Source: Candidatus Hadarchaeum sp. (lineage in GTDB: Archaea > Hadarchaeota > Hadarchaeia > Hadarchaeales > Hadarchaeaceae). From it: 39,852 bases of DNA. The notes beneath the pieces are model-generated. The model ran no database searches and was not told the DNA's origin. It saw only the letters and a list, made by a program, of their open reading frames with translations. Within the stretch, counting starts at the first letter, position 1. Each line of letters starts with the position of its first letter. The stretch lies in assembly GCA_020725895.1 (NCBI GenBank), contig DYTO01000007.1:1-39852 (forward strand), written 5' to 3'. Positions 1 to 9,266 of this stretch are shown here, in pieces. Made by a program: the position numbers and the translations under genes.

Positions 1-105
1 CACAAGAATTGGCTGACGGCCTGAGTTTCGCATGGGCGAAAAGCTAAAAACATACCTTTCAAATCCTTTTTAGGGAAGAACTCGATAAAAAAAAGGAGCC
101 AAAAG

Positions 106-1707
106 ATGACATACTACCTAGGACTTTCAATCGGGGACCACAGCCCCGCGGCAGCCCTCCTGGAGGATGGGAAGATAATCGCTGTCGGGGAGGAGGAGCG
201 CTTCCTCGGCTTCAAGCACGCCCTCGGGCAGATGCCGATACAATCGATCAAGTACTGCCTGAAGGAGGCCAAGATAAAGCTGAAGGACGTTGACGTCGTC
301 GCAACCGACTGGAACCCCAAAATATACCTGAAGAAGATAGCAAAGGGCGGCCTCGGGAAGACCGTCACAAACACGTTCTCATACCTCGGCCTCAAGGGCA
401 AGATCAACGTCCTGGAGAGGCTGATGCAATACCACTTCGATGCCAAAAAGAAGATCATCCCCGTCGAGCACCACCTTGCCCACGCATACTCATCCATCCC
501 GTTCTCGGGGTTCAAGGACGACTGCTACTCGATAACGGTCGACGGGTACGGGGAGATGACGAGCACGCTAATCTACCACCCGAAGGAGGGGAAGATAAAA
601 GAAATTTTCGTCCCGCACTCTCTCGGCGTCTTCTACACGGAGATCACCCGCTGGATAGGATTCGAGCTCCTCGAGGAGGGGAAGACGATGGGTCTGGCCT
701 CATACGGGACGGAGAGGTACGACATGTCCAAGTACATCAAGTGGGGGAACGGCGACTACAAGATAGTGCCCAACCTCGCCGAGCAGCTCGAGAAGAACAT
801 GGGGCCGAGGAGGCGCGGCGGCGAGATTACACACAAGCAAAAGAACGTCGCATACTCAGCCCAGCGCTGTCTCGAGGACATCATGCTCCACCTGACGGAG
901 TACTACGTGGGGAAGAACAACCTCTGCCTCGCGGGAGGGGTCACCCTGAACTGCGTCACAAACGGCAGGCTCATCAGGGAATCCGGGATAAAGGACATCT
1001 TCATCCAGCCGATGGCGAACGACGCCGGCGGTGCGATTGGAGCCGCGGCATACTTCGCCTGGAAGGACGGGAAAAAGTTCGAGAAAATGAACCACGCTTA
1101 TTACAGCCAGGGTTTCAGCAACGAGCAAATTGAAAAAATCATGAAGCAGGCAGGCCTGAAATACGACTACGTGAAGGATCCGTCGGGGACTGCGGCCGAC
1201 CTCCTCGCAGACGGCAAGATAATAGGATGGATGCAGGGAAGGATGGAGATAGGGCCACGCGCCCTCGGGAACAGGAGCATCCTCGCAGACCCGCGCAGGG
1301 AGGAGATGAAGGATATCATAAACAAGCGCGTGAAACACAGGGAGCCGTTCAGGCCTTTCGCCCCGTCGATGCTGGAGGAGGACAAGCACAAGTACCTCGT
1401 GAAGGCCTACGTCTCGCCGTACATGCTTCTCTCGTTCGATGTCGTCCCCGAGATGAGGAATGTGATCCCGGCCGTGACACACGTGGACGGGACCGCGCGC
1501 CCGCAGACGGTGACGAGGACGCAGAACAAGCTCTACTACGACCTGATAAACGACTTCAAGAAGGAGACTGGAGTTTCAGTCGTCCTGAACACCTCGTTCA
1601 ACATAAGAGGCAAGCCGATCAACCGCGAACCGAAAGAGGCGATTGCGACGCTCTACACGGAAGACATGGACGCCCTTGTGATGGGCAACTACCTGATCCA
1701 AAAATAG
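106..1707 (+). CDS. NodU/CmcH-family carbamoyltransferase
   Basis: 533 aa, the usual length for this family, which moves a carbamoyl group from carbamoyl phosphate onto a sugar or antibiotic hydroxyl. The N-terminal Kae1/TobZ-like domain has the metal-binding histidines in HHLAHAYSS (residues 122-130), followed by DGYGEM (147-151). LAGGVTLNC lies near residue 298. The C-terminal domain carries GPRALGNRSI and NTSFNIRGKP, both family hallmarks. The ATG is preceded by GGAG at 95-98, seven bases upstream. The gene lies at the edge of a glycan locus, so an O-carbamoylated surface sugar is the likely product; the acceptor cannot be read from sequence. It runs convergent with the methyltransferase that ends 8 bases downstream. 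Confidence 0.93.
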   Translation: MTYYLGLSIGDHSPAAALLEDGKIIAVGEEERFLGFKHALGQMPIQSIKYCLKEAKIKLKDVDVVATDWNPKIYLKKIAKGGLGKTVTNTFSYLGLKGKINVLERLMQYHFDAKKKIIPVEHHLAHAYSSIPFSGFKDDCYSITVDGYGEMTSTLIYHPKEGKIKEIFVPHSLGVFYTEITRWIGFELLEEGKTMGLASYGTERYDMSKYIKWGNGDYKIVPNLAEQLEKNMGPRRRGGEITHKQKNVAYSAQRCLEDIMLHLTEYYVGKNNLCLAGGVTLNCVTNGRLIRESGIKDIFIQPMANDAGGAIGAAAYFAWKDGKKFEKMNHAYYSQGFSNEQIEKIMKQAGLKYDYVKDPSGTAADLLADGKIIGWMQGRMEIGPRALGNRSILADPRREEMKDIINKRVKHREPFRPFAPSMLEEDKHKYLVKAYVSPYMLLSFDVVPEMRNVIPAVTHVDGTARPQTVTRTQNKLYYDLINDFKKETGVSVVLNTSFNIRGKPINREPKEAIATLYTEDMDALVMGNYLIQK

Positions 1708-1715
1708 ATTCTCGA

Positions 1716-2378
1716 TTACTTGCCCTTGAAGACCATCACTTGAACTATCTTCAGCGGGTCCGTCGCCACGTCGTCGACTTTCCTGTCGAAATTCTTCACG
1801 AGCTTGTACGGCGCCAAAACCTTCTCGTATGTCTCGACGGGGCGCGGCCAAGACCTGAACTTGAACCCTCCCTGCCCGCGGACCCTCTCGTGGAAGAAAA
1901 ACGTGGCGTTCGGCGCGGCCACCCTCTTCATCTCCTCTATCGACTTCTCGTACTCGCCGGGCGGGATGTGGTGGAGAACCGAGAAGCTAACAATGAGATC
2001 GAAATATCCGTCCGGGTACGGGAGCTTCTGGGCCGTGGCCCTCGTGAATTTGACCTTCGGGAAAGATTTCGAGGCGAGCGCCAAGAGCGCTGGCTCCGGC
2101 TCGACCGCGTGATGCTCCTTTGAATACCTCGCGACCCATGGCGTGATCCTCCCGAACCCGCAGCCGACCTCGAGCGACCTGTTGAACTTTGAGCCGCCAA
2201 GCGCCTTGTCAAGAAGCTTCGTCTCCCGATACAGGTTCGCCGTGAACTCGGCGATCTTCGGCGACGATATCCCGAGCGCGACGTTCTCGACATCCGACGG
2301 GAGCCGACCCTCCTTCTTGAGAGTCTGCCTCGTCCTTATCTTGAATTTTATCCCCTTGATTATCCTTTTCGGGCGCAT
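1716..2378 (-). CDS. class I SAM-dependent methyltransferase
   Basis: 220 aa. Motif I is LEVGCGFGRITPW near residue 67 (SAM binding), with the acidic motif II VEPEPALL about 20 residues later and the post-motif LPYPDGYFDLIVSFSVLHHI typical of Methyltransf_11 proteins. The first 60 residues are basic and carry no recognised domain. It probably methylates a sugar or lipid-linked intermediate, given the glycan neighbourhood, but the substrate is unknown. An A/T-rich TTTTAAAAA element at about 2407-2416 lies some 34 bases upstream of the ATG and may be its TATA box. No signal peptide or membrane segment is visible. Confidence 0.88.
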   Translation of the reverse strand: MRPKRIIKGIKFKIRTRQTLKKEGRLPSDVENVALGISSPKIAEFTANLYRETKLLDKALGGSKFNRSLEVGCGFGRITPWVARYSKEHHAVEPEPALLALASKSFPKVKFTRATAQKLPYPDGYFDLIVSFSVLHHIPPGEYEKSIEEMKRVAAPNATFFFHERVRGQGGFKFRSWPRPVETYEKVLAPYKLVKNFDRKVDDVATDPLKIVQVMVFKGK

Positions 2379-2431
2379 TTCATCAAACCCAAATGTTTCC
2401 GCGGGTTTTTAAAACGGGTGGTCGGTGAAAA

Positions 2432-3544
2432 CTAGCATATGACCTGGTACTGGTGGAGGCACATGTTGCACGGGTACGGCTGCTTCTTCTCCTTGAACTG
2501 CGACCTAATCAGGCGGTACTTCTCGTTGTTCCATATCTCTTTGAGCGGCGTCTGGTTTATGTTCCCCATCACCCAGGGCGCGAACTCAACCTGCTTCTTC
2601 CCCACCTTCCCCTCGTGGAGAATGTAGTGCATCCCGATCGGGTATGCTATCCACGGGCAGAGGGTGACAGAGCCGTCCCACCTGACGTTCATCGGCCCGA
2701 ACCAAGGGAACCTGCAGACCGAGCGCCCGCTCACCTCGAGCTCCGGGAGCCTGACGAATATCCCCTTCTCCTTCGCGACGCGCCTCGTCTCCTCGAAAGC
2801 CTGCCTGACCTTCTCGCTCCCGCGCATTGACAGGATCGACTGCTCTGTCGTGAACTTGTCCCAGCTTATGACGTTCTGGAACCACACCTTCTCTATGCCG
2901 AGCCTGTGTGCGAGGTTGATCAGGTCTGGCGCGCCAGAGATGTTCATCTTCAGAAGAGTGCACGTCATCGAGACGCTTGGAACCTTCGAGCCCTTCTCCT
3001 TCTTTATCGCGAGAAGCCTCTCCAGGTTGCCGATGACCTTGTCGTACTTTGCGTGCCTCCTTATCTTCTCGAACATCTCCGGGTCTGCGCTGTCCACGGA
3101 GAAGACGATCTCGTCCACCTGAAGCTCGACTATCTTCCTCGCCATCTTCTCGTCAATGAATGTCCCGTTCGTGGAGAAGCTGACCTTCATCCCAAGCTCC
3201 TTCGCGGCCTCGACCATCTTCAGGAAGTTCGGGTTCGTTAGCGGCTCGCCGACTCCCCATAGGTAGACGTACTCGAGCTCCGGCCTCGACTGCTCGATCG
3301 CCTTCTTGAATATCTCCAGCGACATGTCGGCCATCTTGAATCCCTTGAAGCCGCGGTTGGGGCACATTATGCAGTTTAGATTGCATTTCGTCGTAATCTC
3401 GAGCTGGACGCCGCGCGGTTGAAACGGGAGGCTGGTCGGAACCGTGCGGTAAAACAGGGAGGGCGACCTGGACCAGACTAGCTCCGAAACCCTCGCCGCC
3501 AAGCTGTTGAACTTGGCACTTGATTTTTTCGATTGTTCCGACAT
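2432..3544 (-). CDS. radical SAM / SPASM-domain protein
   Basis: 370 aa from the ATG at 3544 (a TTG codon directly before it is also open). The radical SAM cluster motif is CNLNCIMCPN (CX3CX2C) near residue 55, preceded by the strand LEITTK. The SAM-binding region WGVGEPLTNP follows. The C-terminus has a SPASM-type iron-sulfur region: CRFPWFGPMNVRWDG, then LCPWIAYP, ending in CNMCLHQYQVIC. Such proteins modify peptides, sugars or cofactors by radical chemistry; the substrate is not evident. The next minus-strand gene upstream (3612-4799) is also a radical SAM enzyme, but a TATA-like box 27 bases before this start suggests its own leaderless transcript. Confidence 0.88.
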   Translation of the reverse strand: MSEQSKKSSAKFNSLAARVSELVWSRSPSLFYRTVPTSLPFQPRGVQLEITTKCNLNCIMCPNRGFKGFKMADMSLEIFKKAIEQSRPELEYVYLWGVGEPLTNPNFLKMVEAAKELGMKVSFSTNGTFIDEKMARKIVELQVDEIVFSVDSADPEMFEKIRRHAKYDKVIGNLERLLAIKKEKGSKVPSVSMTCTLLKMNISGAPDLINLAHRLGIEKVWFQNVISWDKFTTEQSILSMRGSEKVRQAFEETRRVAKEKGIFVRLPELEVSGRSVCRFPWFGPMNVRWDGSVTLCPWIAYPIGMHYILHEGKVGKKQVEFAPWVMGNINQTPLKEIWNNEKYRLIRSQFKEKKQPYPCNMCLHQYQVIC

Positions 3545-3568
3545 CAATACCCAGTTAACTTGGCGGCA

Positions 3569-3580
3569 TTTTAATAAAAC
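3569..3580 (-). promoter_or_regulatory. TATA-like box of the radical SAM gene at 2432-3544
   Basis: Reads TTTTATTAAAAT on the minus strand, centred about 30 bases before the ATG at 3544. That spacing predicts a transcript starting a few bases before the start codon, as in archaeal leaderless genes. Confidence 0.5.
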
Positions 3581-3611
3581 GATTGCAATCTTGGCTGCTG
3601 CCCCTATTGTT

Positions 3612-4799
3612 CTAAGCCTTTGAGATGCCGTATTTTTTTATCCTGTCGCGCGTGTCGAAGGCCCTGCAGCCGACACACATGAAAGGCACCGGCCCGTCCT
3701 CGCGCGGAATCAGCTTCCTGTCGTTGCGGAAACGCTCAGAGTTCCAGATTTCCTTCATCGGCTTCTCAAAAATGTTCCCGTAGCAGTGCTCTCGCAGGAA
3801 AGGCCTCTTGTTGGACATAAGGACCGCGCAGCACTGCACCACGTATCCGCCCATCATGATGTACGGCTCCGCCCACGCCGTGCAGTATTTTATGTGGGGC
3901 AGCGCCGGCTCGTTTATGTGGGAAAAAGCGACTTTGACGCCAAGCACCTCCGCCTTCTTCACCGTCTCGTCTATCCTCGCCTGCGGGACCTCCGGGATGT
4001 AGAGATGTGCGATCTCCCCGAACTTCAATATCCCAACGAACTCCACCTTGCTCCCGTCGCCCAAGTCACCGAATGAGTGAATCAGCTCGACGAATTTCGG
4101 CATCTCGTCCACGTTGAGCTTGTTTACCACGAACCTGAAGCACAGTGACGGGAGCGGCGACCCCATCTCCTTCTTCATCTGGCAGAAGCGCCTGATGTTG
4201 CCGACGACCTTGTCGAAATCGCAGCCCTTCTTGATCTTCTCGTACGTCTCCTTGGTGGCGCCGTCCATCGATATCCAGATGCAGTTCACTCCCAGGTCGA
4301 TGAGCTTCTTCCCTATCTCCTCGTTCACGTGCTCGAACTCGTCCACGAAGTTCACCGAGATCCTCCTCGACCTCAGGTGCTCGAGCATCCTGATGAAATC
4401 CTTGTTAAGGTAGGCCGTGCCCTCTCCTGTTATGTTTATCCACCTGAGTTTGGGGAACTGGTCCAGGATGTACCTGAACTTCTCGTAGCTCAGGTTCTCC
4501 GGATTCTCGTGCCAGTACGTGTGCTCGCAGATGAGACACTTTTTGTCGCAAATCGTCGTCGGCTCCAGCTCTATCTTGTACGGGTATCTCACGAGGCTAG
4601 GGTGGAGCCTGAAAAGCGGGTCGAGGACCGAGAATTCGCCGCCCTCGTCGGAAACGAAAAGCTTGATGAAAATGAAATCGGCTGCCGCACGAGGACCCTT
4701 CTTCCTGAGAATGTAGTAAATCGTCCTCCTGTAACCGACCATCGTTTTGAGGATGTTGTGTATCTCCCCAATCCTTATCCTCACAGATTCAAGCACCAT
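3612..4799 (-). CDS. radical SAM protein with C-terminal SPASM-like region
   Basis: 395 aa. After about 80 N-terminal residues without a known motif comes LEPTTICDKKCLICEH, holding the CX3CX2C cluster for the SAM-cleaving 4Fe-4S centre. The SAM-binding stretch is NITGEGTAYLNKDF. Late cysteines (CTAWAEP, QCCAVLM, CVGCRAF) suggest an auxiliary cluster. A good ribosome site, AGAGGTCA, ends five bases before the ATG, and a TATA-like CTTAAAT lies at about 4841-4849. It resembles the neighbouring radical SAM gene in layout only; a shared pathway is inferred from adjacency. The substrate is unknown, with a glycan or a modified nucleotide sugar most likely from context. Confidence 0.85.
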   Translation of the reverse strand: MVLESVRIRIGEIHNILKTMVGYRRTIYYILRKKGPRAAADFIFIKLFVSDEGGEFSVLDPLFRLHPSLVRYPYKIELEPTTICDKKCLICEHTYWHENPENLSYEKFRYILDQFPKLRWINITGEGTAYLNKDFIRMLEHLRSRRISVNFVDEFEHVNEEIGKKLIDLGVNCIWISMDGATKETYEKIKKGCDFDKVVGNIRRFCQMKKEMGSPLPSLCFRFVVNKLNVDEMPKFVELIHSFGDLGDGSKVEFVGILKFGEIAHLYIPEVPQARIDETVKKAEVLGVKVAFSHINEPALPHIKYCTAWAEPYIMMGGYVVQCCAVLMSNKRPFLREHCYGNIFEKPMKEIWNSERFRNDRKLIPREDGPVPFMCVGCRAFDTRDRIKKYGISKA

Positions 4800-4858
4800 C
4801 GGATGACCTCTTCATTTTCCGAATTTTATCCATTGCCTCCGATTTAAGACTACCCAAA

Positions 4859-6745
4859 TCAAGATTTCAAATCGACTTTTGAAATCGATTGGGGTGGCAG
4901 CTCAAGCGTCTTTCTCAACCTTTTCGGAGGGTTCGAGATTTCAATAGACTTGGTTTTCTTTGTCGCGGTCGCGTTGTAGTAAAGAATCCTATCCTTGAAA
5001 AGAGTGGCGTAAACGCCATCCACTTCCCCGTCTATCTCGGCCAGCCCCCTCCAAGGATAATCCCCGCCCTTGTTGTAAACGACATCCCTTAGAAAATCAG
5101 GTGCCCCGCCGCCGATGCGGACAAAATATCCTTGCTTGACTTTGGACAAATGAACCTCTGGCCCGAACATTTCGCTTTCTTTGTTCCCCGTGTCACGAAT
5201 TTGGTCTCCGATGAAAACGCCGCCGCGAGCGACCCACTTTTCAATTTCCTTCAATGTTTCCGGAATGACCAAATTGCCGTCCAGCTGAATCAGAAATCTA
5301 TAGGTCTTCAGGGCGCCGTCGCCGATCATCTTCTCGTCCACATAGTCGAAATCCAGAACGTCGCGGAGCTTCATCGACTTCGAGTATATCGAGCTCAGGA
5401 TTAGGGGGTCTATAGCGAAAGAGGTTTCGGGCAGCAAAACCGCGATTTCAATTTTTGGGTTTTCCCCGGTGATGAAATCCGCGCTTTTTGAAAATCTCGC
5501 AGCGCATTCGGTCGGCTCACCCACGTCAGGGTACTGAGTCCACTTCGCATCGATGTCCTCAGATATCAAGTCCTTGAAGTAAATCGCTGACGCGCCCGAA
5601 GTCGCGGCCTCGAAGACCCTCGCCGTTATCCCCTCCGGCAGGCTGTGCCACGCCTCTTCCGTCGCGTAACGAGTCCCGTAAAATCGGCATGCGGAAGAAA
5701 TCCAGCGACTCAGGACGAAAGTCTTCACGTAATCGTCCTCCTGGTTCGTTATCCTCACGCCCGCACCGTTCTTCGCCGCGACCTCCGCCTGCTCAGAGAA
5801 GTCCGCCCCTAGAATCGCGTTCCCGTCGCCCCCGACAGCGAGATAAATCTCGTTTCTCGGGAAGTATTTCCGCGCGGTTTTCAGCCAGAAGCCCGCCCAG
5901 CGCGTCATGGCATTCTCGTACCACTTGACAAAATCCAGCCAATGCCGATGCGAATTTTTGTTTTTGAAGGACGGGTACTTCAGCCTGATCGCACCTATTG
6001 AAACCCTGTCCCAGAAATCGGCCTTCCTGGCCAAGGTCCTCACCCCGAATTTCGTCAAGTTCTTCATGGCCCCCGCGTACCAGTGCACGAACCTCGGCGC
6101 CGCCCGCGGGTACTTCACCTCGCTGAAATCCGAGAGATTCACACACCATGCTTCGTTCAAACTCTTGATTGACCTGTACTTTTTCTTGACGAAATCTTGG
6201 AAATCCTCGCGCGCATGATCGTCACCACACCACCAGCCGGGGTGAGTGTGGAAATCCTTCGGCTGGTTGAATCCACCCGTGGCAGGGTAGAGCGACTCGC
6301 CCCAGTTGCCGCTTATGCCGAGCAAAATACTTCCGAGAACTTTCTTTCGTGAGTAGTGCTCGCTGAAAATCCGCAAGAACCTGTCGACCTGCTCGGGCAA
6401 GCTGGGGTTCCAAATCGATTGTATCATCGTTTCCTTTCCATGCTCGAGGCATTTCGCGCAGACACTGCCCTCGCTTTTCTGGAACCATTCGGGCGTCGCA
6501 TACTGCGGCCCTAGAATCAGGAAAGGCGTCCATTTCAACCCGTGCTTCTTCAGCCGATCGACAAGCTCATCGTAAGTCGAAAAATCAATCTCGCCTTTTC
6601 TTTTCTCGATCTCCGCCCAGTAGACGTAGGATTGCAAACTCGTCACCCCGACCTTCTTGCAGTTCTCAAACGCGCGACCCTCAAGCAGTTTCGGGCTGAC
6701 CTCCCCTACAGATTGCCATTGGTGGATAACCTCGATTTTCTTCAT
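4859..6745 (-). CDS. GH42-like (beta-galactosidase-type) glycoside hydrolase
   Basis: 628 aa with no signal peptide, so probably cytosolic. Residues 1-400 look like a clan GH-A TIM barrel: SYVYWAEIEKRKGEIDF near 39-55, a likely acid/base Glu150 in GNWGESLYP, the GH42-like stretch FVKKKYRSIKSLNEAW (185-200), and a candidate nucleophile in ATEEAW (Glu363 or Glu364). The rest fits a flavodoxin-like trimerisation domain (LLPETSFAIDP, then GGVFIGDQ) and a small beta domain, as in GH42 enzymes. CAKC near 96-99 is extra. It may trim or recycle oligosaccharides of the local glycan; the true substrate is open. GH14-like assignment is an alternative because GNWGESLYP also resembles the beta-amylase acid site. 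Confidence 0.72.
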   Translation of the reverse strand: MKKIEVIHQWQSVGEVSPKLLEGRAFENCKKVGVTSLQSYVYWAEIEKRKGEIDFSTYDELVDRLKKHGLKWTPFLILGPQYATPEWFQKSEGSVCAKCLEHGKETMIQSIWNPSLPEQVDRFLRIFSEHYSRKKVLGSILLGISGNWGESLYPATGGFNQPKDFHTHPGWWCGDDHAREDFQDFVKKKYRSIKSLNEAWCVNLSDFSEVKYPRAAPRFVHWYAGAMKNLTKFGVRTLARKADFWDRVSIGAIRLKYPSFKNKNSHRHWLDFVKWYENAMTRWAGFWLKTARKYFPRNEIYLAVGGDGNAILGADFSEQAEVAAKNGAGVRITNQEDDYVKTFVLSRWISSACRFYGTRYATEEAWHSLPEGITARVFEAATSGASAIYFKDLISEDIDAKWTQYPDVGEPTECAARFSKSADFITGENPKIEIAVLLPETSFAIDPLILSSIYSKSMKLRDVLDFDYVDEKMIGDGALKTYRFLIQLDGNLVIPETLKEIEKWVARGGVFIGDQIRDTGNKESEMFGPEVHLSKVKQGYFVRIGGGAPDFLRDVVYNKGGDYPWRGLAEIDGEVDGVYATLFKDRILYYNATATKKTKSIEISNPPKRLRKTLELPPQSISKVDLKS

Positions 6746-6799
6746 CCAATCCCAGTTATCTACTGTCGGTTTTCGAATCTTTTAGAGTTGCCTAAACGC

Positions 6800-6810
6800 A
6801 TATTTTAAAG
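6800..6810 (+). promoter_or_regulatory. TATA-like box of the first NulO operon
   Basis: ATATTTTAAAG is centred about 37 bases before the ATG at 6842. It would start a six-gene transcript with a leader of roughly a dozen bases containing GGAG at about 6825. Confidence 0.5.
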
Positions 6811-6841
6811 ACATGGCGACAACTGGAGTTAGGGAACAATA

Positions 6842-7957
6842 ATGGCGAAAAAACCCGTGATAAAAATAGGCAAGTACACGATCTCGGAGGACTCCCCATG
6901 CTTCGTCATCGTTGAAATAGGCCACAACCACCAGGGCGAGATCGAGATCGCGAAGAAGATGATCGACGCCGTGGCCGGGGCGGGGGCGCAGGCCGTGAAA
7001 TTCCAAAAGCGCTCCAACAAGGCCCTCTACACCAAGGAGATGTACAACATGCGATACGACCACGAAAACAGCTTTGGAAAGACTTACGGTGAGCACAGGG
7101 AGTATCTGGAGTTCAGTGAAAAGCAGTACAGGATTTTGAAAAAATACGCCGAAAAGAAGGGTCTGATTTTTTTCGCCACGGCCTTCGACATGCAAAGCGT
7201 CGATTTCCTGGAGAGGATCGGCGTCCCGGCATACAAGCTGGCTTCCGCACTCGTCACCGACACGCCGCTGATCGAGTACATCGCCAAGAAGGGAAAACCG
7301 ATATTCATGTCTACCGGCACTTCAACTCTTGAGGAGATAGACCGCGCCTACGACATTATAAAAAAATACAAGGTTCCTCTATGCATACTCCAATGCACGG
7401 CGGTTTACCCGATGTTCGACTATACCGAAGCCGACCTGTGCGTCATCAAGAACTACAAGCGGAGATATCCCGACGCGATAATCGGTTACTCCGGTCACGA
7501 GAGCGGGATAGTGCTGCCCGTCGTCGCTTACATCCTCGGCGCGCGCGTCGTTGAGAAGCACTTCACCCTGAACCGCGCGATGAAGGGCTCCGATCACCAC
7601 TATTCTCTCGAACCGCAGGGCCTGACAAAACTGATGAGGGACCTTGACAGGGTTTACAAGTCGCTGGGGTCGGAACTGAAGAGGGTTTACCTCTCCGAGT
7701 TCGAGGCAAAGAAAAAGATGGGCAAGAGCATCGTTGCGAAAAAGAATATCAAAAAGGGCACCGTGATAACCCCAGAACTTTTGGCTTTCAAGTCGCCGGG
7801 CACCGGCCTTCCCCCGTACCTGGCTGAGCGACTTTTGGGCAAGGTCGCCTTGAGCGACATCGCCGAAGACACTATTCTTGAGCTTAAGCACCTCAGCAAA
7901 ACCGCTGCGAAGGGATTCAAGATTAAAAAACCCATCGACTGGGGCAGCTACAAATGA
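6842..7957 (+). CDS. neuB: NeuB-family nonulosonic acid synthase, copy 1
   Basis: 371 aa. NeuB enzymes condense phosphoenolpyruvate with a hexosamine or its 6-phosphate to make a nine-carbon 2-keto acid. The TIM-barrel start FVIVEIGHNHQGE (21-33), AGAQAVKFQK (near 56-65), GYSGHESG and GARVVEKHFTL are family signatures. Residues about 296-355 form the C-terminal SAF (antifreeze-like) domain: SIVAKKNIKKGTVITPE. It is the first gene of an operon, overlapping the phosphatase gene by an ATGA. The phosphatase partner suggests the product may be a 9-phosphate, as in the Kdn-9-P and Neu5Ac-9-P pathways (inference). Sequence alone does not say which sugar is used. Confidence 0.92.
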   Translation: MAKKPVIKIGKYTISEDSPCFVIVEIGHNHQGEIEIAKKMIDAVAGAGAQAVKFQKRSNKALYTKEMYNMRYDHENSFGKTYGEHREYLEFSEKQYRILKKYAEKKGLIFFATAFDMQSVDFLERIGVPAYKLASALVTDTPLIEYIAKKGKPIFMSTGTSTLEEIDRAYDIIKKYKVPLCILQCTAVYPMFDYTEADLCVIKNYKRRYPDAIIGYSGHESGIVLPVVAYILGARVVEKHFTLNRAMKGSDHHYSLEPQGLTKLMRDLDRVYKSLGSELKRVYLSEFEAKKKMGKSIVAKKNIKKGTVITPELLAFKSPGTGLPPYLAERLLGKVALSDIAEDTILELKHLSKTAAKGFKIKKPIDWGSYK

Positions 7958-8439
7958 AAAATCTCGGCGATGTGAAAATTGTTGCTTTAGATTTTGACGG
8001 CGTCATGACAGACAACCGCGTTTATGTCGACCAGGACGGGAGGGAGACTGTCGCGTGCTGGAGGTCAGACGGGATCGGGTTGGGCAGGCTCAAAGAGGTT
8101 GGTGTCGAAACGGTGGTGATCTCATCCGAGGTAAACCAGGTTGTTGAAAAAAGGTGCTCAAAGTTGAAGATCAACTGCGTTCGCGGCGAGAGCGACAAGC
8201 TCTCTACGTTGAAAAAAATATTGAAAGAAAAGAAACTGTCTCTGGAAGAAACCTGCTTCGTCGGGAACGACCTGCCCGACTTGGAGTGCCTAGAAAATGT
8301 CGGCTACCCGATCGCGGTGAAAAACAGCGCTAAAGAGGTGTTAAAAGTCGCCAAGTATATCACTAAGCGAGAAGGAGGAATGGGTGCCGTAAGGGAAGTG
8401 TGCGACATGATCTACGACGCCAAGAAGGTGAAAAAATGA
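7954..8439 (+). CDS. KdsC-like HAD phosphatase
   Basis: 161 aa, the length of the Kdo-8-phosphate / sialic-acid-9-phosphate phosphatase family. HAD motif I is LDFDGVMTDNRV (near 12-23), motif II lies in VVISSE, the lysine in SDKLSTLKK, and motif IV in FVGNDLPDLECL. It has no cap domain, like KdsC, which works as a tetramer. Located between NeuB and a dehydrogenase, with 4-base overlaps on both sides, it most likely removes the phosphate from the NeuB product before CMP activation. Confidence 0.9.
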   Translation: MKNLGDVKIVALDFDGVMTDNRVYVDQDGRETVACWRSDGIGLGRLKEVGVETVVISSEVNQVVEKRCSKLKINCVRGESDKLSTLKKILKEKKLSLEETCFVGNDLPDLECLENVGYPIAVKNSAKEVLKVAKYITKREGGMGAVREVCDMIYDAKKVKK

Positions 8440-9251
8440 AGGGAAAAATGGAAGGGATGTTCCGCCTCGACGGTAAAGTAGCGATAGTAACCGGCGGTAT
8501 GGGATTGCTTGGAAGGGAATTCGTCAAAACCCTCAAGGACGCCGGCGCGAATGTCGCCATCTTTGACAAGCAAGTCAAAAATTATCCCAAGGATTTCGAG
8601 GAGGTTTTGCGCGAAAAGAACGTGGCGGCCTTCGAGACCGACGTTACGAATAAAAAATCGATATCTGAATCCTTGAAATCCGTGGAGAAAAAATTCGGCG
8701 CGGCCGAGGTATTGGTGAACGCCGCGGCTATCGACGTGCCCCCTAACTACGACGCGGAGGCCCTGTTGTTCGAGAACTATCCCGAAGAGCTCTGGGATAA
8801 AATAATGGAAGTAAACGTTAAGGGGATCTTTCTTTGCTCACAGGTGATCGGGACCGCCATGGCGAAGGGGAAGGGCGGCAGCATCATCAACGTTTCTTCG
8901 ATATACGGGGAAATCTCCCCCGACCAGAGAATATACGTCAAGAAAGACAGGAAAGAGAAATTCGTGAAACCGATAGCATACAGCGTCAGCAAGGGCGCGA
9001 TCCCGAGCCTGACCCGTTACCTCGCCACATACTGGGCCGCCAAGAGTATCCGCGTGAACGCGATAACGTTCGGCGGGGTTTTCAGCAATCAGGATAAAGA
9101 GTTCGTCAAGAATTATTCCTCAAAGGTCCCCCTCGGGAGGATGGCGAGGTCCGACGAGTATAACGGCGCGATACTTTTCCTCGCCTCCGACGCGTCCTCG
9201 TACATGACCGGGGCGAACCTTGTGATAGACGGCGGTTACACGGCCTGGTAA
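8436..9251 (+). CDS. short-chain dehydrogenase/reductase (SDR)
   Basis: 271 aa from the ATG that overlaps the phosphatase stop (ATGA at 8436); an upstream in-frame ATG at 8400 would lie inside the phosphatase gene. The Rossmann motif VTGGMGLLGREF (TGxxxGxG type), NAAA, VSSIYG and catalytic YSVSK (Tyr-x3-Lys) are all intact, and the C-terminus ASDASSYMTGANLVIDGGY is the classical SDR ending. It oxidises or reduces a sugar intermediate with NAD(P). It sits in the NulO operon just before a transketolase, so it probably makes or uses a keto-sugar in the same pathway. Confidence 0.88.
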   Translation: MKGKMEGMFRLDGKVAIVTGGMGLLGREFVKTLKDAGANVAIFDKQVKNYPKDFEEVLREKNVAAFETDVTNKKSISESLKSVEKKFGAAEVLVNAAAIDVPPNYDAEALLFENYPEELWDKIMEVNVKGIFLCSQVIGTAMAKGKGGSIINVSSIYGEISPDQRIYVKKDRKEKFVKPIAYSVSKGAIPSLTRYLATYWAAKSIRVNAITFGGVFSNQDKEFVKNYSSKVPLGRMARSDEYNGAILFLASDASSYMTGANLVIDGGYTAW

Positions 9252-9266
9252 CTCGGGGGGAACAAA

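Noticed and set aside
1-105. Possible gene tail at the left edge
   Set aside because: No convincing coding frame; only the ribosome site of the carbamoyltransferase gene and A/T-rich sequence are visible.
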